A stretch of 64,000 nt of DNA from Rhizobium sp. (GCA_019739215.1 JAHHDR010000018.1:62001-126000), one strand, 5' to 3'; positions 28,259-37,672 are shown, counted from the first letter of the stretch. Translations and numbers: made by a program. The notes: generated from the letters alone by a model not told the origin.

Positions 28259-31200
28259 GTCCCGGCCTCCTCGCGTTCGAGCTTGCGGAGGTCGGCGAGA
28301 TAGGCGTCGATGTTGAAGGCCTTGATATGTGCGGTCATGACCTCGGCGAAATGCCGGTTTTCCTCGTCCTTTGCAAGGTCGCTGAGCTTGGCCTCGATGC
28401 CACGCACATAGCCGATCTCGCCGAGACGGATCAGTTCCTCGACATGGCCCGCGCCGGGGCTTCGCAATCCCTGCCCCGCGGCACCCGGCCCGGGCCTGGC
28501 CGGCGCGGTCGCATAGACCCAGGTCAGCCCGAGCCAATGGGCGAGCTTGTCGTGCAACTGGCGGAAGTTCACCGGCTTGGCCAGCGTATCATTGTGATCG
28601 CCGCCGGCAATGGCCCCCGCACCGCCGTCGCCGATATTGGCCGACAGCATCACGATCGGCGCCGTCTGTCCGCCCTCCCGCAGTCGTCCCGCGAGGTCCC
28701 AGCCATTCATGCCCGGCATGGAGATGTCGACCAGGAAGATGTCCGGCCGTGCGCCCTCGATCAGCGCCAGGCAATCCGTCCCTGAATTGGCGGTCAACAC
28801 CACGAAATCGAGTGGTGTCAGCGCCTCGCGCATCAGTTCGCGGTGCTCCTCGTTGTCGTCAACCACGACGATGGTCCGCCGCGGGCCCGTATAGGTCAGG
28901 ATCTTGCGGTCAAGCGCGGACGCTCCGGGCTTACTCAAACCGTAGAGCATCAGCCGGACGCGGAAGGTCGTGCCATGCCCCTCCTCGCTTTCGACCGTGA
29001 TCTCCCCGCCAAGAGTCTGAGTGAGCAACCGGGTGATGGTCAGGCCGAGCCCGAGGCCGGGCGCCAGCCGCGACTGCCCGCCGGACCCGCGCTGGAACGG
29101 CTCGAAGATCAGCGGCAGGTCGGCCGAGGGAATGCCATGGCCGGTGTCGGTCAGCGTGAATGTGGCCACCTGGCCGCGATAGCCGATATCGAGCGTAACG
29201 CTGCCCTCGCTCGTATATTTGATCGCGTTGGAAAGCAGGTTGACGAGAATCTGCCGCAGCCGCTTCTCGTCGGTGCGAACGTAAGCCGGCAGGTTGGCAT
29301 CGATCGACATCTCGAAGACCACGCCCTTCGCCTCCGCCTGCGGCCGCAGCATGCCGGTCACCTGGTCGAGGAAATCGCGGATGTTGATGTCGTCGGACAT
29401 GACCTGCAGCCGCCCGGCCTCGATCTTGGATATGTCCAGCAGCCCGTCGATCAGGCCCGAAAGGTGATCCGCGCTGCGCTTGATGACCTTGATCGCCGAC
29501 CGGCGCGTATCGGGAATGCTCTCATCCCGCTCCAGCAACTGGGCATAGCCGAGCACGGCGTTGAGCGGCGTGCGCAATTCATGCGTCAGCCCGACGACAT
29601 AGCGGCTCTTGGCGCGATTTGCGGCTTCCGCGGTCTCCTTGGCATATTGCAGCGCGGCGTCTGTCTTCTTGTGGGCGGCGATTTCCTTGAGCAGCAGTGT
29701 GTTCTGGCGTGAGGACTCCTCTTCCGCCACCACCCGGCTGTCATGCGCCAGCACGAAGAACCATGCCGCGATGCCCGTCAGGATCGAGAACACGAGGAAC
29801 ACGATCCACACGGTCATGTTGACGATCCCCGCCGCCTCCGGCAGCACGGTCGCGGCCCGCTCGGCGATGCCCCAGAGCACCAGCCCGATCAGGCCGAGGG
29901 CGAGCGCGGTCGTCAGCGCGTAGCGGCCGAGGCGCGTCGAGAGCACCTCGATCGCGGGCTTCGGCAGGATTGAGCGCGCCACCTCCATCGCCTGGTAATT
30001 GAGCCGCGCCTTTGGCTTGCAGAGGTCGTGGCAACGGCTGTCGAGCGAGCAGCAGAGCGAGCAGATCGGCGCGGCATAGGCCGGGCACCAGGCCATGTCC
30101 TCCGGTTCGAACGGATGTTCGCAGATCGAGCAGGTGATGCTGGAGAGGTTCTTCCATTGCTGGCGCGGCTTGCGGGCGAGGTAGTACTTGCCCTTCGTGG
30201 CCCAGGCGATACCCGGCACCGCGATCGCCGCGACAATGGGCGTCATGTAGATCGCAAGCGACGCGGCATAGGTGCCGAACAGGCCGAAATGCGCGGCGAG
30301 CGCAATCGTTACGTTGATGGCCATACCGCCGACGCCGACCGGATTGATGTCGTAGAGATGCGCCCGCTTGAATTCGATCCCCGGCGGAGCAAGTCCCAGC
30401 GGCTTGTTGATGAACAAGTCGGCCGAAATCGAGCACAACCAGGCCGCCGATATGATCGAGAAGACACCGAGCGTCTCTTCGAGCAGCTTGTAGATGCCGA
30501 GTTCCATCAGCAGCAGCGCGATCGCCACGTTGAAGAACAGCCAGACCACGCGACCGGGATGGCTATGCGTCAGCCGGGAGAAGAAATTCGACCAGGCGAG
30601 CGACCCGGCATAGGCGTTCATCACGTTGATCTTGAGCTGCGACACCACCACGAAGGCGGCGGTCAAGACCAATGCGGCGGTCTGGTTCGGCACCATGTAG
30701 CCGAAGGCGGTCACATACATATGGGCTGGATCCGCAGCCTTGTCGGCGGGGATACCCGAACTGAGCGCCAGGACGACGAGGAACGAGCCCGCCAGCAGTT
30801 TCGGCGCGCCGACGATGACCCATCCCGGCCCGGCGAGAAACCGGGCGAAACGCTGCCGCCAGTTCGGCGGCGTGTGATCGGGCGGCAGGAATCGCAGGAA
30901 GTCCACCTGCTCCCCGATCTGCGCCATCAGCGCCAGGATGACCGCCGAGGCGGCACCGAACATGGCAAGGTCGAAGGGCGCGATCGTGCCGAGCTCACCC
31001 GACTGCTGCCCCTTGCCCGCATAGCTCAGCCAGAAATCGAACTTCTCCCAGTCCGAAAAGGCAATGAAGATGAAGGGCAGGATATTGAGGATGATCCAGA
31101 TCGGTTGGGTGATGATCTGGAAGCGGGAGATCATTTTCACGCCGTGGGTGACAAGCGGGATCACCGCCACTGCCGAGATGATGTAGCCGAGCCAGAGCGG

Positions 31201-31710
31201 GATGCCGAAGACGAGTTCAAGGGCACCCGTCATGATCGACGCTTCAATGGCGAAGAGGATGAAGGTGAAGCTCGCATAGATCAGCGACGTGATGGTCGAG
31301 CCGATATACCCGAAACCCGCGCCCCGGGTGAGCAGATCGATATCGACGCCATGTCTTATCGCGTATTTGGCAATCGGAATGCCGATCAGCAGCAACAGGA
31401 ATGACGCGACCACAATGGCGAAGATCGCGTTGGTCGTACCGTAGGACAGGGTGATTGCCCCGCCGACCGCTTCCAGCGCCAGGAAGGAAATCGCCCCGAT
31501 CGCCGTATGCGCGATCCGGGTCGGCGAATATTGCCGGGCACTCTTGGCGGTGAAGCGTAGCGCATAGTCCTCGAGTGTCTGGTTTCCCACCCAGCGATTA
31601 TATTCACGCCGGACCGGGATGATCCGCTGCCGCGCGCCGATGGACGACCCGGCGGGGCCATCGCTGCCTATTTCTGAGGCAGGTCGGAGATGTGGCGAAA
31701 ATTCGTTCAT
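28255..31710 (-). CDS. NCS1-permease-like hybrid sensor histidine kinase
   Basis: An 1151-residue fusion. Residues 55-505 form a multi-helix membrane region like NCS1 (cytosine/purine/allantoin) permeases (LEAVGGAITLSYGTTNAIFAI; RGAGFGYIGSTITSL; AYAGSLAWSNFFSRL). Residues 527-564 hold eight cysteines (CxxC, C542, C550, CC553-554, C560, C564), likely a metal site. Two more helices (597-655) and a coiled coil lead to HisKA (H710 in THELRTP), HATPase (NLLSNAIKY; DTGHGIP; GLGLGLT), a receiver with D995 and K1045, and a helical tail (1090-1150) that may be an Hpt-like element without an obvious histidine motif. Transporter-like kinases of the CbrA/CrbS type are known; here the location suggests sensing of urea or a related nitrogen compound, which is inference. 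Confidence 0.88.
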   Translation of the reverse strand: MNEFSPHLRPASEIGSDGPAGSSIGARQRIIPVRREYNRWVGNQTLEDYALRFTAKSARQYSPTRIAHTAIGAISFLALEAVGGAITLSYGTTNAIFAIVVASFLLLLIGIPIAKYAIRHGVDIDLLTRGAGFGYIGSTITSLIYASFTFILFAIEASIMTGALELVFGIPLWLGYIISAVAVIPLVTHGVKMISRFQIITQPIWIILNILPFIFIAFSDWEKFDFWLSYAGKGQQSGELGTIAPFDLAMFGAASAVILALMAQIGEQVDFLRFLPPDHTPPNWRQRFARFLAGPGWVIVGAPKLLAGSFLVVLALSSGIPADKAADPAHMYVTAFGYMVPNQTAALVLTAAFVVVSQLKINVMNAYAGSLAWSNFFSRLTHSHPGRVVWLFFNVAIALLLMELGIYKLLEETLGVFSIISAAWLCSISADLFINKPLGLAPPGIEFKRAHLYDINPVGVGGMAINVTIALAAHFGLFGTYAASLAIYMTPIVAAIAVPGIAWATKGKYYLARKPRQQWKNLSSITCSICEHPFEPEDMAWCPAYAAPICSLCCSLDSRCHDLCKPKARLNYQAMEVARSILPKPAIEVLSTRLGRYALTTALALGLIGLVLWGIAERAATVLPEAAGIVNMTVWIVFLVFSILTGIAAWFFVLAHDSRVVAEEESSRQNTLLLKEIAAHKKTDAALQYAKETAEAANRAKSRYVVGLTHELRTPLNAVLGYAQLLERDESIPDTRRSAIKVIKRSADHLSGLIDGLLDISKIEAGRLQVMSDDINIRDFLDQVTGMLRPQAEAKGVVFEMSIDANLPAYVRTDEKRLRQILVNLLSNAIKYTSEGSVTLDIGYRGQVATFTLTDTGHGIPSADLPLIFEPFQRGSGGQSRLAPGLGLGLTITRLLTQTLGGEITVESEEGHGTTFRVRLMLYGLSKPGASALDRKILTYTGPRRTIVVVDDNEEHRELMREALTPLDFVVLTANSGTDCLALIEGARPDIFLVDISMPGMNGWDLAGRLREGGQTAPIVMLSANIGDGGAGAIAGGDHNDTLAKPVNFRQLHDKLAHWLGLTWVYATAPARPGPGAAGQGLRSPGAGHVEELIRLGEIGYVRGIEAKLSDLAKDEENRHFAEVMTAHIKAFNIDAYLADLRKLEREEAGT

Positions 31711-31808
31711 GGGCTATGAAAAGCATGAACGACACCGTGCAGCAAGGGGCTATGGGACGTGTCGTCCTTGCAAATTATCCACGGCGTGGAAGATTTCCAG
31801 GGATGTTC

Positions 31809-32105
31809 CTACCATCGGCGGGAAAGCGGCCACTGCTGGGCGGCATGCAAAACGGTTATGAGATAGACTTGTTTGCCGATGACACGATACGGAATGATGT
31901 AGGGGATATCGGCTAACACAAGCTCCCGCGTATTGTTCAACCGCCCATGGCGTCCTGAATGAGGGTATTCTACGAGCCGGTCCACTGCCATGCCGATACG
32001 CTCCACGGCATCGGCAGCAGCCTGCGGATTGCTTGCAGCGATGTGAGTAGCGATAGCGTCAAGCCTTTTGAGAGCTCTACCTGACCAGATGAGCTCATAA
32101 GACAT
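31809..32105 (-). CDS. RelE/ParE-family toxin
   Basis: A 98-residue RelE/ParE-fold toxin: SYELIWSGRALKRLDAIATHIA, MAVDRLVEYPHSGRHGRLNNTRELVLADIPYIIPYRVIGKQVYLITVLHAAQQWP, matching the family strand pattern and C-terminal HAAQxWP. ParE members inhibit gyrase and RelE members cut mRNA; which applies is not clear. It lies 7 bases downstream of its antitoxin. Confidence 0.9.
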   Translation of the reverse strand: MSYELIWSGRALKRLDAIATHIAASNPQAAADAVERIGMAVDRLVEYPHSGRHGRLNNTRELVLADIPYIIPYRVIGKQVYLITVLHAAQQWPLSRRW

Positions 32106-32112
32106 TCTGCCC

Positions 32113-32352
32113 TCAGGATGCCGGCTTCAAATATCTCGCAAAGACAGCGGCAACTTCCTCAGGACTGGCAAAGTCCCCTCGCTCTATGTCAGCGAGTCCC
32201 GCCTCGATTTCAGCGATCTGCCATTCTTCGCGCGACACAAAATCTTCGATCGCCTGTTCGGCGATCCGAACTGTCGATAGGTCGAGCTTGCGCGCCAATG
32301 CGTCTAGCCGCTCGGCGGTATCCTCTGAAACCGGAATGGTGATTGCGTTCAT
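32113..32352 (-). CDS. Ribbon-helix-helix antitoxin
   Basis: A 79-residue antitoxin of the RHH (CopG/ParD-like) type: the N-terminal strand AITIPVSEDTAERLDALARKL and helix TVRIAEQAIEDFV form the DNA-binding fold; the acidic C-terminus (IEAGLADIERGDFASPEEVAAVF) binds the toxin. The start has AGGAGA 8 bases upstream. A small inverted repeat 32 bases upstream is the probable operator. Confidence 0.9.
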   Translation of the reverse strand: MNAITIPVSEDTAERLDALARKLDLSTVRIAEQAIEDFVSREEWQIAEIEAGLADIERGDFASPEEVAAVFARYLKPAS

Positions 32353-32383
32353 TGCAATTCTCCTGCTCGACGAATTATCATCC

Positions 32384-32398
32384 CGTTAGGGTCTAACG
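32384..32398. promoter_or_regulatory. Operator of the RelE/ParE pair
   Basis: CGTTAG-GGT-CTAACG, a perfect 6-bp inverted repeat upstream of the antitoxin gene, where RHH antitoxins usually bind. Confidence 0.5.
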
Positions 32399-32437
32399 TC
32401 AATAACGCCGCAACCCCGCGCACATTTCCCCCCGCCG

Positions 32438-32457
32438 CATACGTCAAACAACGTATG
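32438..32457. promoter_or_regulatory. Inverted repeat in the urtA promoter region
   Basis: CATACGT-N6-ACGTATG, perfect 7-bp arms, 95 bases before the urtA start. Size and symmetry suit a LuxR-type dimer; the nearby response regulator is the obvious candidate. The same site occurs at 55082-55101 in the other arm. Confidence 0.5.
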
Positions 32458-32551
32458 TCGCACTGCATAATTCGGTCGGATAGTCCCCCCAGACAGCGGG
32501 CATTAAGTATTTCTTAATCCGGTTCCCGCTGCTGAACAGAGGGGAAATCCA

Positions 32552-33841
32552 ATGAAATTCAAGAACATGATCATGGGCTCGCTCGCAGCCGCCATGCTCT
32601 CCGCGACCGCCTTGCAGGGTGCATTTGCCGCCGACGAAACGATCAAGATCGGCATCCTGCACTCGCTGTCGGGCACGATGGCGATCTCCGAGACCACCCT
32701 GAAAGACGCCATGCTGATGCTCGTCGAAGAGCAGAACAAGAAGGGCGGCATCCTCGGCAAGAAGATTGAAGCCGTGGTCGTCGACCCCGCTTCCGATTGG
32801 CCTCTGTTTGCCGAAAAGGCCCGCGACCTGATCGAAAAGGACAAGGTTGCCGCCGTATTCGGCTGCTGGACCTCGTCCTCGCGCAAGTCGGTCCTGCCGG
32901 TCTTCGAAGAGCTCAACTCGATCCTCTTCTACCCGGTCCAGTATGAAGGTGAAGAGTCCTCGCGCAACATCTTCTACACCGGCGCCGCTCCGAACCAGCA
33001 GGCCATCCCGGCAGTCGATTACCTGGCCGCGACCGAAGGCGTCGAGCGCTGGGTTCTGGCCGGCACCGACTACGTCTATCCGCAGACGACCAACAAGATC
33101 CTGAAGGCCTACCTGATGTCCAAGGGCGTCAAGGAAGAGGACATCATGATCAACTACACGCCGTTCGGTCATTCCGACTGGCAGACGATCGTCTCCGACA
33201 TCAAGAAGTTCGGTTCGGCCGGCAAGAAGACCGCCGTCGTCTCGACCATCAACGGCGACGCCAACGTTCCGTTCTACAAGGAACTGGGCAACCAGGGCAT
33301 CAAGGCTGAAGACATCCCGGTCGTTGCCTTCTCGGTCGGCGAAGAAGAGCTCGCAGGTCTCGACACCACCCCGCTCGTCGGCCACCTGGCTGCCTGGAAC
33401 TACTTCCAGTCCGTCGATGCGCCTGTGAATGCCGAGTTCATCAAGACCTGGCATGCCTACACCAAGAACGACAAGCGCGTCACCAACGACCCGATGGAAG
33501 CTGCCTATATCGGCTTCAACGCCTGGGTGAAGGCGGTCGAGGCCGCCGGCACCACCGAGACCGACCCGGTCCTCGATGCCATCATCGGCGTCTCGGTTCC
33601 GAACCTTTCGGGCGGCTATTCCACGGTCATGCCGAACCACCACATCACCAAGCCGGTCTTGATCGGTGAAATCCAGGCCGACGGACAGTTCGAAATCGTC
33701 CAGCAGACCGCCGCCGTCGTCGGCGACGAATGGTCGGACTACCTGCCCGACTCCAAGGATCTGATCTCCGATTGGCGCAAGCCGATGTCCTGCGGCAACT
33801 TCAATGTCGCGACCGGCAAGTGCGGCGGCAAGGGCTCCTGA
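32552..33841 (+). CDS. urtA: Urea ABC transporter substrate-binding protein UrtA
   Basis: UrtA captures urea in the periplasm for the high-affinity UrtABCDE importer. The 429-residue precursor has a signal peptide (MKFKNMIMGSLAAAML...GAFA-ADETI) and a type I periplasmic-binding fold (IKIGILHSLSGTMAISE; VVDPASDWPLFAEKARDL; GCWTSSSRKSVLPVFEE; YVYPQTTNKI), the family pattern of UrtA rather than LivK. GGGGAA precedes the ATG. Two hairpins after the gene separate it from urtB. Identical copy at 53698-54987. Confidence 0.96.
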   Translation: MKFKNMIMGSLAAAMLSATALQGAFAADETIKIGILHSLSGTMAISETTLKDAMLMLVEEQNKKGGILGKKIEAVVVDPASDWPLFAEKARDLIEKDKVAAVFGCWTSSSRKSVLPVFEELNSILFYPVQYEGEESSRNIFYTGAAPNQQAIPAVDYLAATEGVERWVLAGTDYVYPQTTNKILKAYLMSKGVKEEDIMINYTPFGHSDWQTIVSDIKKFGSAGKKTAVVSTINGDANVPFYKELGNQGIKAEDIPVVAFSVGEEELAGLDTTPLVGHLAAWNYFQSVDAPVNAEFIKTWHAYTKNDKRVTNDPMEAAYIGFNAWVKAVEAAGTTETDPVLDAIIGVSVPNLSGGYSTVMPNHHITKPVLIGEIQADGQFEIVQQTAAVVGDEWSDYLPDSKDLISDWRKPMSCGNFNVATGKCGGKGS

Positions 33842-33874
33842 GTGCATCCTCTAACCCCAAGAGGATGAAATACG

Positions 33875-33907
33875 GAGCGGGCAGTGACGAACTGCCCGCT
33901 CTTCTTT
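33875..33907 (+). terminator. Attenuator-type hairpin between urtA and urtB
   Basis: GAGCGGGCAGT-N5-ACTGCCCGCTC, an 11-bp perfect stem followed by TTCTTT, lies 33 bases after the urtA stop; a second stem (CATCCTCT-N7-AGAGGATG, 33845-33867) precedes it. Such a partial terminator would make UrtA more abundant than the membrane subunits. Confidence 0.75.
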
Positions 33908-33934
33908 CCAGAGTTCGAACGAAGATGGATCGAG

Positions 33935-35554
33935 ATGTCGCGCGCCCTACGAACCGTCATGCTTGCAGTCCTGTTGACCGTCTCGCTCTTCTGCCGGACG
34001 GGATATGCGCAGGAGGATCTCAAGCCCCTGATCAACGAACTGGCAACTGCCAAGCTCCCCGATCTGCCCTCCAAGATTCAAGCACTTGCGACGACGGGCG
34101 ACCCTAGGGTCGTCCCCGCGCTCGAGGCTTTGGGCGAAGGCGACCTCTATTTCCGCAAGTCCGACAATGCCGTGTTCCTGACAAAGCCTGCCGGTGCCAA
34201 CCTCACCGTCATCGACCCGCTCTCGGGCGAGACCGTCGGCGAGGAAGCCAAGGGCGCGCTGACCAAGATCCGCGTCAACAACAATCTCCGCCGCGTCATC
34301 CGTTCGGCGCTTGGCGGCCTGACGCTGCTCAGCCCTGACCGGAACGTCCGGCTCCAGGCCGCCGACGCGGTGTTGAAATCGCCGAGTGCGGAAAATCTCG
34401 GCCTGCTCGATACCGCCATCGCTAAGGAAACCGATCCCGTCGTCAGGACGCGGATGGAGACCGCGCGATCGGTATCGGTCCTCGGCTCCGACCTTGGCGC
34501 CGACGAGAAGAAGAAGGCGATCGAGACCATCCGCGACAAAATCGGCGGCCGCGACGCGATCGGCATCCTCATGACAGCGGCGCCCAATGTCGATGCAGCG
34601 GCAAAGGCCGAGATCGACAACGCCATCGCGAAGATCCAGGGCAATCTCGCCTTCTGGGATCTGGGCCAGAACATCTGGTACGGCATGTCGCTCGGTTCGG
34701 TCCTTCTGCTTGCCGCTATCGGTCTCGCCATCACCTTCGGCGTCATGGGCATCATCAACATGGCGCATGGCGAAATGGTCATGCTCGGCGCCTATTCCAC
34801 CTTCGTCGTGCAGGACGTGATACGAGACAGCTATCCAGGCCTGTTCGACTGGTCGCTGGCGATAGCACTTCCAGTCGCCTTCCTCGTGACCGGTGCTGTC
34901 GGCCTGATCATCGAGCGCGGCGTGATCCGGTTCCTCTACGGCCGACCGCTTGAAACGCTGCTTGCCACCTGGGGCATTTCGCTGATCCTGCAACAGCTTG
35001 TCCGCACCATCTTCGGACCGACCAACCAGGAAGTCGGCAACCCCAGCTGGATGGCCGGCTCCTTCCCGCTCGGTGGCCTGACCATCACCTGGAACCGCCT
35101 CTGGATCGTCCTGTTCTCGCTCTCGGTCTTCTTCGCATTGCTCGTGCTGATGAAGCGCTCCGCCTACGGCCTGCAGATGCGCGCAGTCACCCAGAACCGT
35201 CGCATGGCCTCCTCGATGGGCATCCGCACGCCATGGGTCGATGCGCTGACCTTCGCGCTCGGCTCCGGCATTGCCGGTATAGCCGGTGTCGCGCTCAGCC
35301 AGATCGACAATGTCTCGCCCAATCTCGGCCAGTCCTACATCATCGACAGCTTCATGGTCGTGGTCTTCGGCGGCGTCGGCAATCTCTGGGGCACCTTGGT
35401 CGGCGCGCTGTCGCTCGGCATCCTCAACAAGTTCCTCGAGCCCACGGTCGGCGCCGTCCTCGGCAAGATCCTGGTGCTGGTCCTCATCATCCTCTTCATC
35501 CAGAAGCGGCCGCGCGGTCTCTTCGCACTCAAGGGAAGGGCGATCGAAGCATGA
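33935..35554 (+). CDS. urtB: Urea ABC transporter permease UrtB
   Basis: UrtB is one of the two membrane subunits. At 539 residues it is the long type: signal peptide (MSRALRTVMLAVLLTVSLFC...), about 220 residues of periplasmic helical region, then LivH-like membrane helices (SVLLLAAIGLAITFGVMGIINMAHGEM onwards). The ATG at 33935 starts the signal peptide; the first ATG in frame is not preceded by a better site. Its stop overlaps the urtC start (ATGA). Confidence 0.95.
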   Translation: MSRALRTVMLAVLLTVSLFCRTGYAQEDLKPLINELATAKLPDLPSKIQALATTGDPRVVPALEALGEGDLYFRKSDNAVFLTKPAGANLTVIDPLSGETVGEEAKGALTKIRVNNNLRRVIRSALGGLTLLSPDRNVRLQAADAVLKSPSAENLGLLDTAIAKETDPVVRTRMETARSVSVLGSDLGADEKKKAIETIRDKIGGRDAIGILMTAAPNVDAAAKAEIDNAIAKIQGNLAFWDLGQNIWYGMSLGSVLLLAAIGLAITFGVMGIINMAHGEMVMLGAYSTFVVQDVIRDSYPGLFDWSLAIALPVAFLVTGAVGLIIERGVIRFLYGRPLETLLATWGISLILQQLVRTIFGPTNQEVGNPSWMAGSFPLGGLTITWNRLWIVLFSLSVFFALLVLMKRSAYGLQMRAVTQNRRMASSMGIRTPWVDALTFALGSGIAGIAGVALSQIDNVSPNLGQSYIIDSFMVVVFGGVGNLWGTLVGALSLGILNKFLEPTVGAVLGKILVLVLIILFIQKRPRGLFALKGRAIEA

Positions 35555-36754
35555 TCACCGGCTTTCTTCTCCGCGCGCTCGACCAGCGTATCATCATCGC
35601 CATCGCCGTCATCCTTGCGGTGGCGGTCCTGGTCCCCGCCTCGAACCTGCTGCTGCCCGTCGACAGTGCCTTCCGCATTCCGACCTATGTTATGAGCCTG
35701 ATGGGCAAGTATCTGACCTATGCGCTGCTGGCGCTGACGCTCGATCTGGTCTGGGGCTATTGCGGCATTCTCTCGCTCGGCCACGCCGCCTTCTTCGCGC
35801 TGGGCGGCTATGCGATGGGCATGTATCTGATGCGCCAGATCGGCCCGCGCGGCGTCTATGGCGACCCTGTCCTGCCTGACTTCATGGTGTTCCTCAACTG
35901 GAAGGAACTGCCCTGGTTCTGGCACGGCTTCGACATGTTCTGGTTCGCGGCCATCATGGTGGTGCTGGTGCCCGGCCTGCTTGCCTTCATCTTCGGCTGG
36001 TTCGCCTTCCGCAGCCGCGTCAACGGTGTCTATCTGTCGATCATCACCCAGGCCATGACCTACGCGCTGCTGCTCGCCTTCTTCCGCAACGACATGGGCT
36101 TCGGCGGCAATAACGGCCTGACCGATTTCAAGGAAATCCTCGGCTATTCCGTCCAGGCCGACGGCACCCGGGCGGCGCTGTTTGCAGCCAGCGCGATCAT
36201 GCTGGCGGCCTGCCTGCTCATCTCATCGGCCATCGTCCGGTCGAAATACGGCAAGGTGCTGATCGGCGTGCGCGATGCCGAAAGCCGGACCCGCTTCCTT
36301 GGCTACCGTGTCGAAAACATCAAGCTGTTCACCTTCGTCGTCTCCGCGATGATGGCGGGAATCGCCGGCGCGCCTCTTCGTGCCGCAGGTCGGCATCATC
36401 AATCCCGGCGAGTTCGAGCCGGGCAACTCGATCGAAGTCGTCATCTGGGCGGCGGTGGGCGGTCGCGGCACGCTGATCGGCCCGATCATCGGCGCGGTGC
36501 TGGTCAATGCCGGCAAGACCTTCTTCACCGGCGCCCTGCCCGGAATTCTGGCTCTTCGCCCTCGGCGGCCTCTTCGTCGCTCGTCACGCTGTTCCTGCCC
36601 AAGGGCATCGTCGGCCTGACCGTCCAGCAGGTCCGCTACGGCAGCGCCGGAACGGATTATGCGCTGCGGGCCGACCGCCGCCGTGACGCCGAGAAGAAGG
36701 CCCGCGTGATCGGCCGATTCCGGCCGCCGCCGAAGCCGGGAGCCCGCCGAATGA
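35551..36754 (+). pseudogene. urtC: UrtC permease, left-arm copy (frameshifted at 3' end)
   Basis: The first 273 or so residues equal the right-arm UrtC (LivM-like permease). At about 36372 the sequence reads gcgcgcctcttcg where the other arm has one base fewer, and further indels follow at about 36535, 36567 and 36577, so the C-terminal third is not translated in one frame. Its 3' end also differs by substitutions from the other copy. Start overlaps urtB (ATGA). Confidence 0.85.
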
Positions 36755-37527
36755 ACGCCCTCGTCAGCAAGGACATGAAGCCCAAGTCCATGCTCTATCA
36801 TCGACGGCGTCTCCGTCTCCTTCGACGGCTTCAAGGCGCTCAACTCGGCTGTCCTTCGTCGTCGAGCCCGGCGAGACTGCTGCGCCATCATCGGCCCGAA
36901 CGGCGCCGGCAAGACCACGATGATGGACATCATCACCGGCAAGACGCGCCCGACGACGGCGAAGTGCTTCTTCGACGGCCGACATCGACCTGACCAAGCT
37001 GCGACGAGGCGACTGATCGCCCAGCTCGGCATCGGCCGCAAGTTCCAGAAGCCGACGGTGTTCGAGAGCCACAGCGTCTGGGACAATCTCGAGCTCGCGC
37101 TGAACGCAAGCCGCCGGCGTCTTCGCGCCCATGTTCTACCGCGCTCACGGCCGCTGACAGTGGACGCATCGAGGAAATCCTCGAGACCATCCGCCTCACC
37201 GCCCGCAAGGGCGATCTGCGGCGGACCTGTCGCCACGGCCAGAAGCAGTGGCTGGAGATCGGCATGCTTCTGGCCCAGGACCCCAAGCTCCTGCTCGTCG
37301 ACGAACCGGTTGCGGGCATGACTGACAGCGAGACCGAGGAAACCGCCAAGCTCCTCAGGAAGATCGCCGAGAAGCACTCGGTGGTCGTGGTCGAACACGA
37401 CATGAGCTTCGTGCGGGCGCTCGGCACCCGCGTGACCTGCCTGGCCGAGGGCACCGTCCTCGCCGAGGGCACGCTCGACCAGGTGAGCCAGAACCCGGTG
37501 GTCATCGAAAGGTACCTGGGACGATGA
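36751..37527 (+). pseudogene. urtD: UrtD ATPase, left-arm copy (multiple frameshifts)
   Basis: UrtD is one of two ABC ATPases of the urea importer. Pieces of the protein are readable in different frames: the start MNALVSKDMKPKS, then GIGRKFQKPTVFESH, then a clean C-terminal 87 residues from 37264 (LLLVDEPVAGMTDSE, VVVVEHDMSFVRALG, ending VIERYLGR). The Walker A region around 36,900 is split by indels. Compare the intact 255-residue copy at 50052-50819. Confidence 0.85.
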
Positions 37528-37672
37528 TGATGCTCTACGCGCGGATATTCCCGATCGAACTGGCCATCCCGGTGGGGGCCGGTGAGTTTCCGGCTGGTCG
37601 CAATGGCGGCCGGCACGTGACGCAGCGCCGCCGCTCTGGCTTCCGCCTGGCCTGGACGCAGGGAGTGTTCGC

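Noticed and set aside
30028-31404. 458-codon plus-strand frame opposite the permease-kinase
   Set aside because: Arg/Glu/His/Gln-rich shadow translation without domain structure.
32444-33847. Long minus-strand frame opposite urtA
   Set aside because: Shadow of urtA; no start site, no recognisable domain, mirrored equally in the other arm.
35233-36993. 586-codon frame across urtB, urtC and urtD in the left arm
   Set aside because: It is joined by frameshifts; only the part from 35551 to about 36370 is real UrtC.
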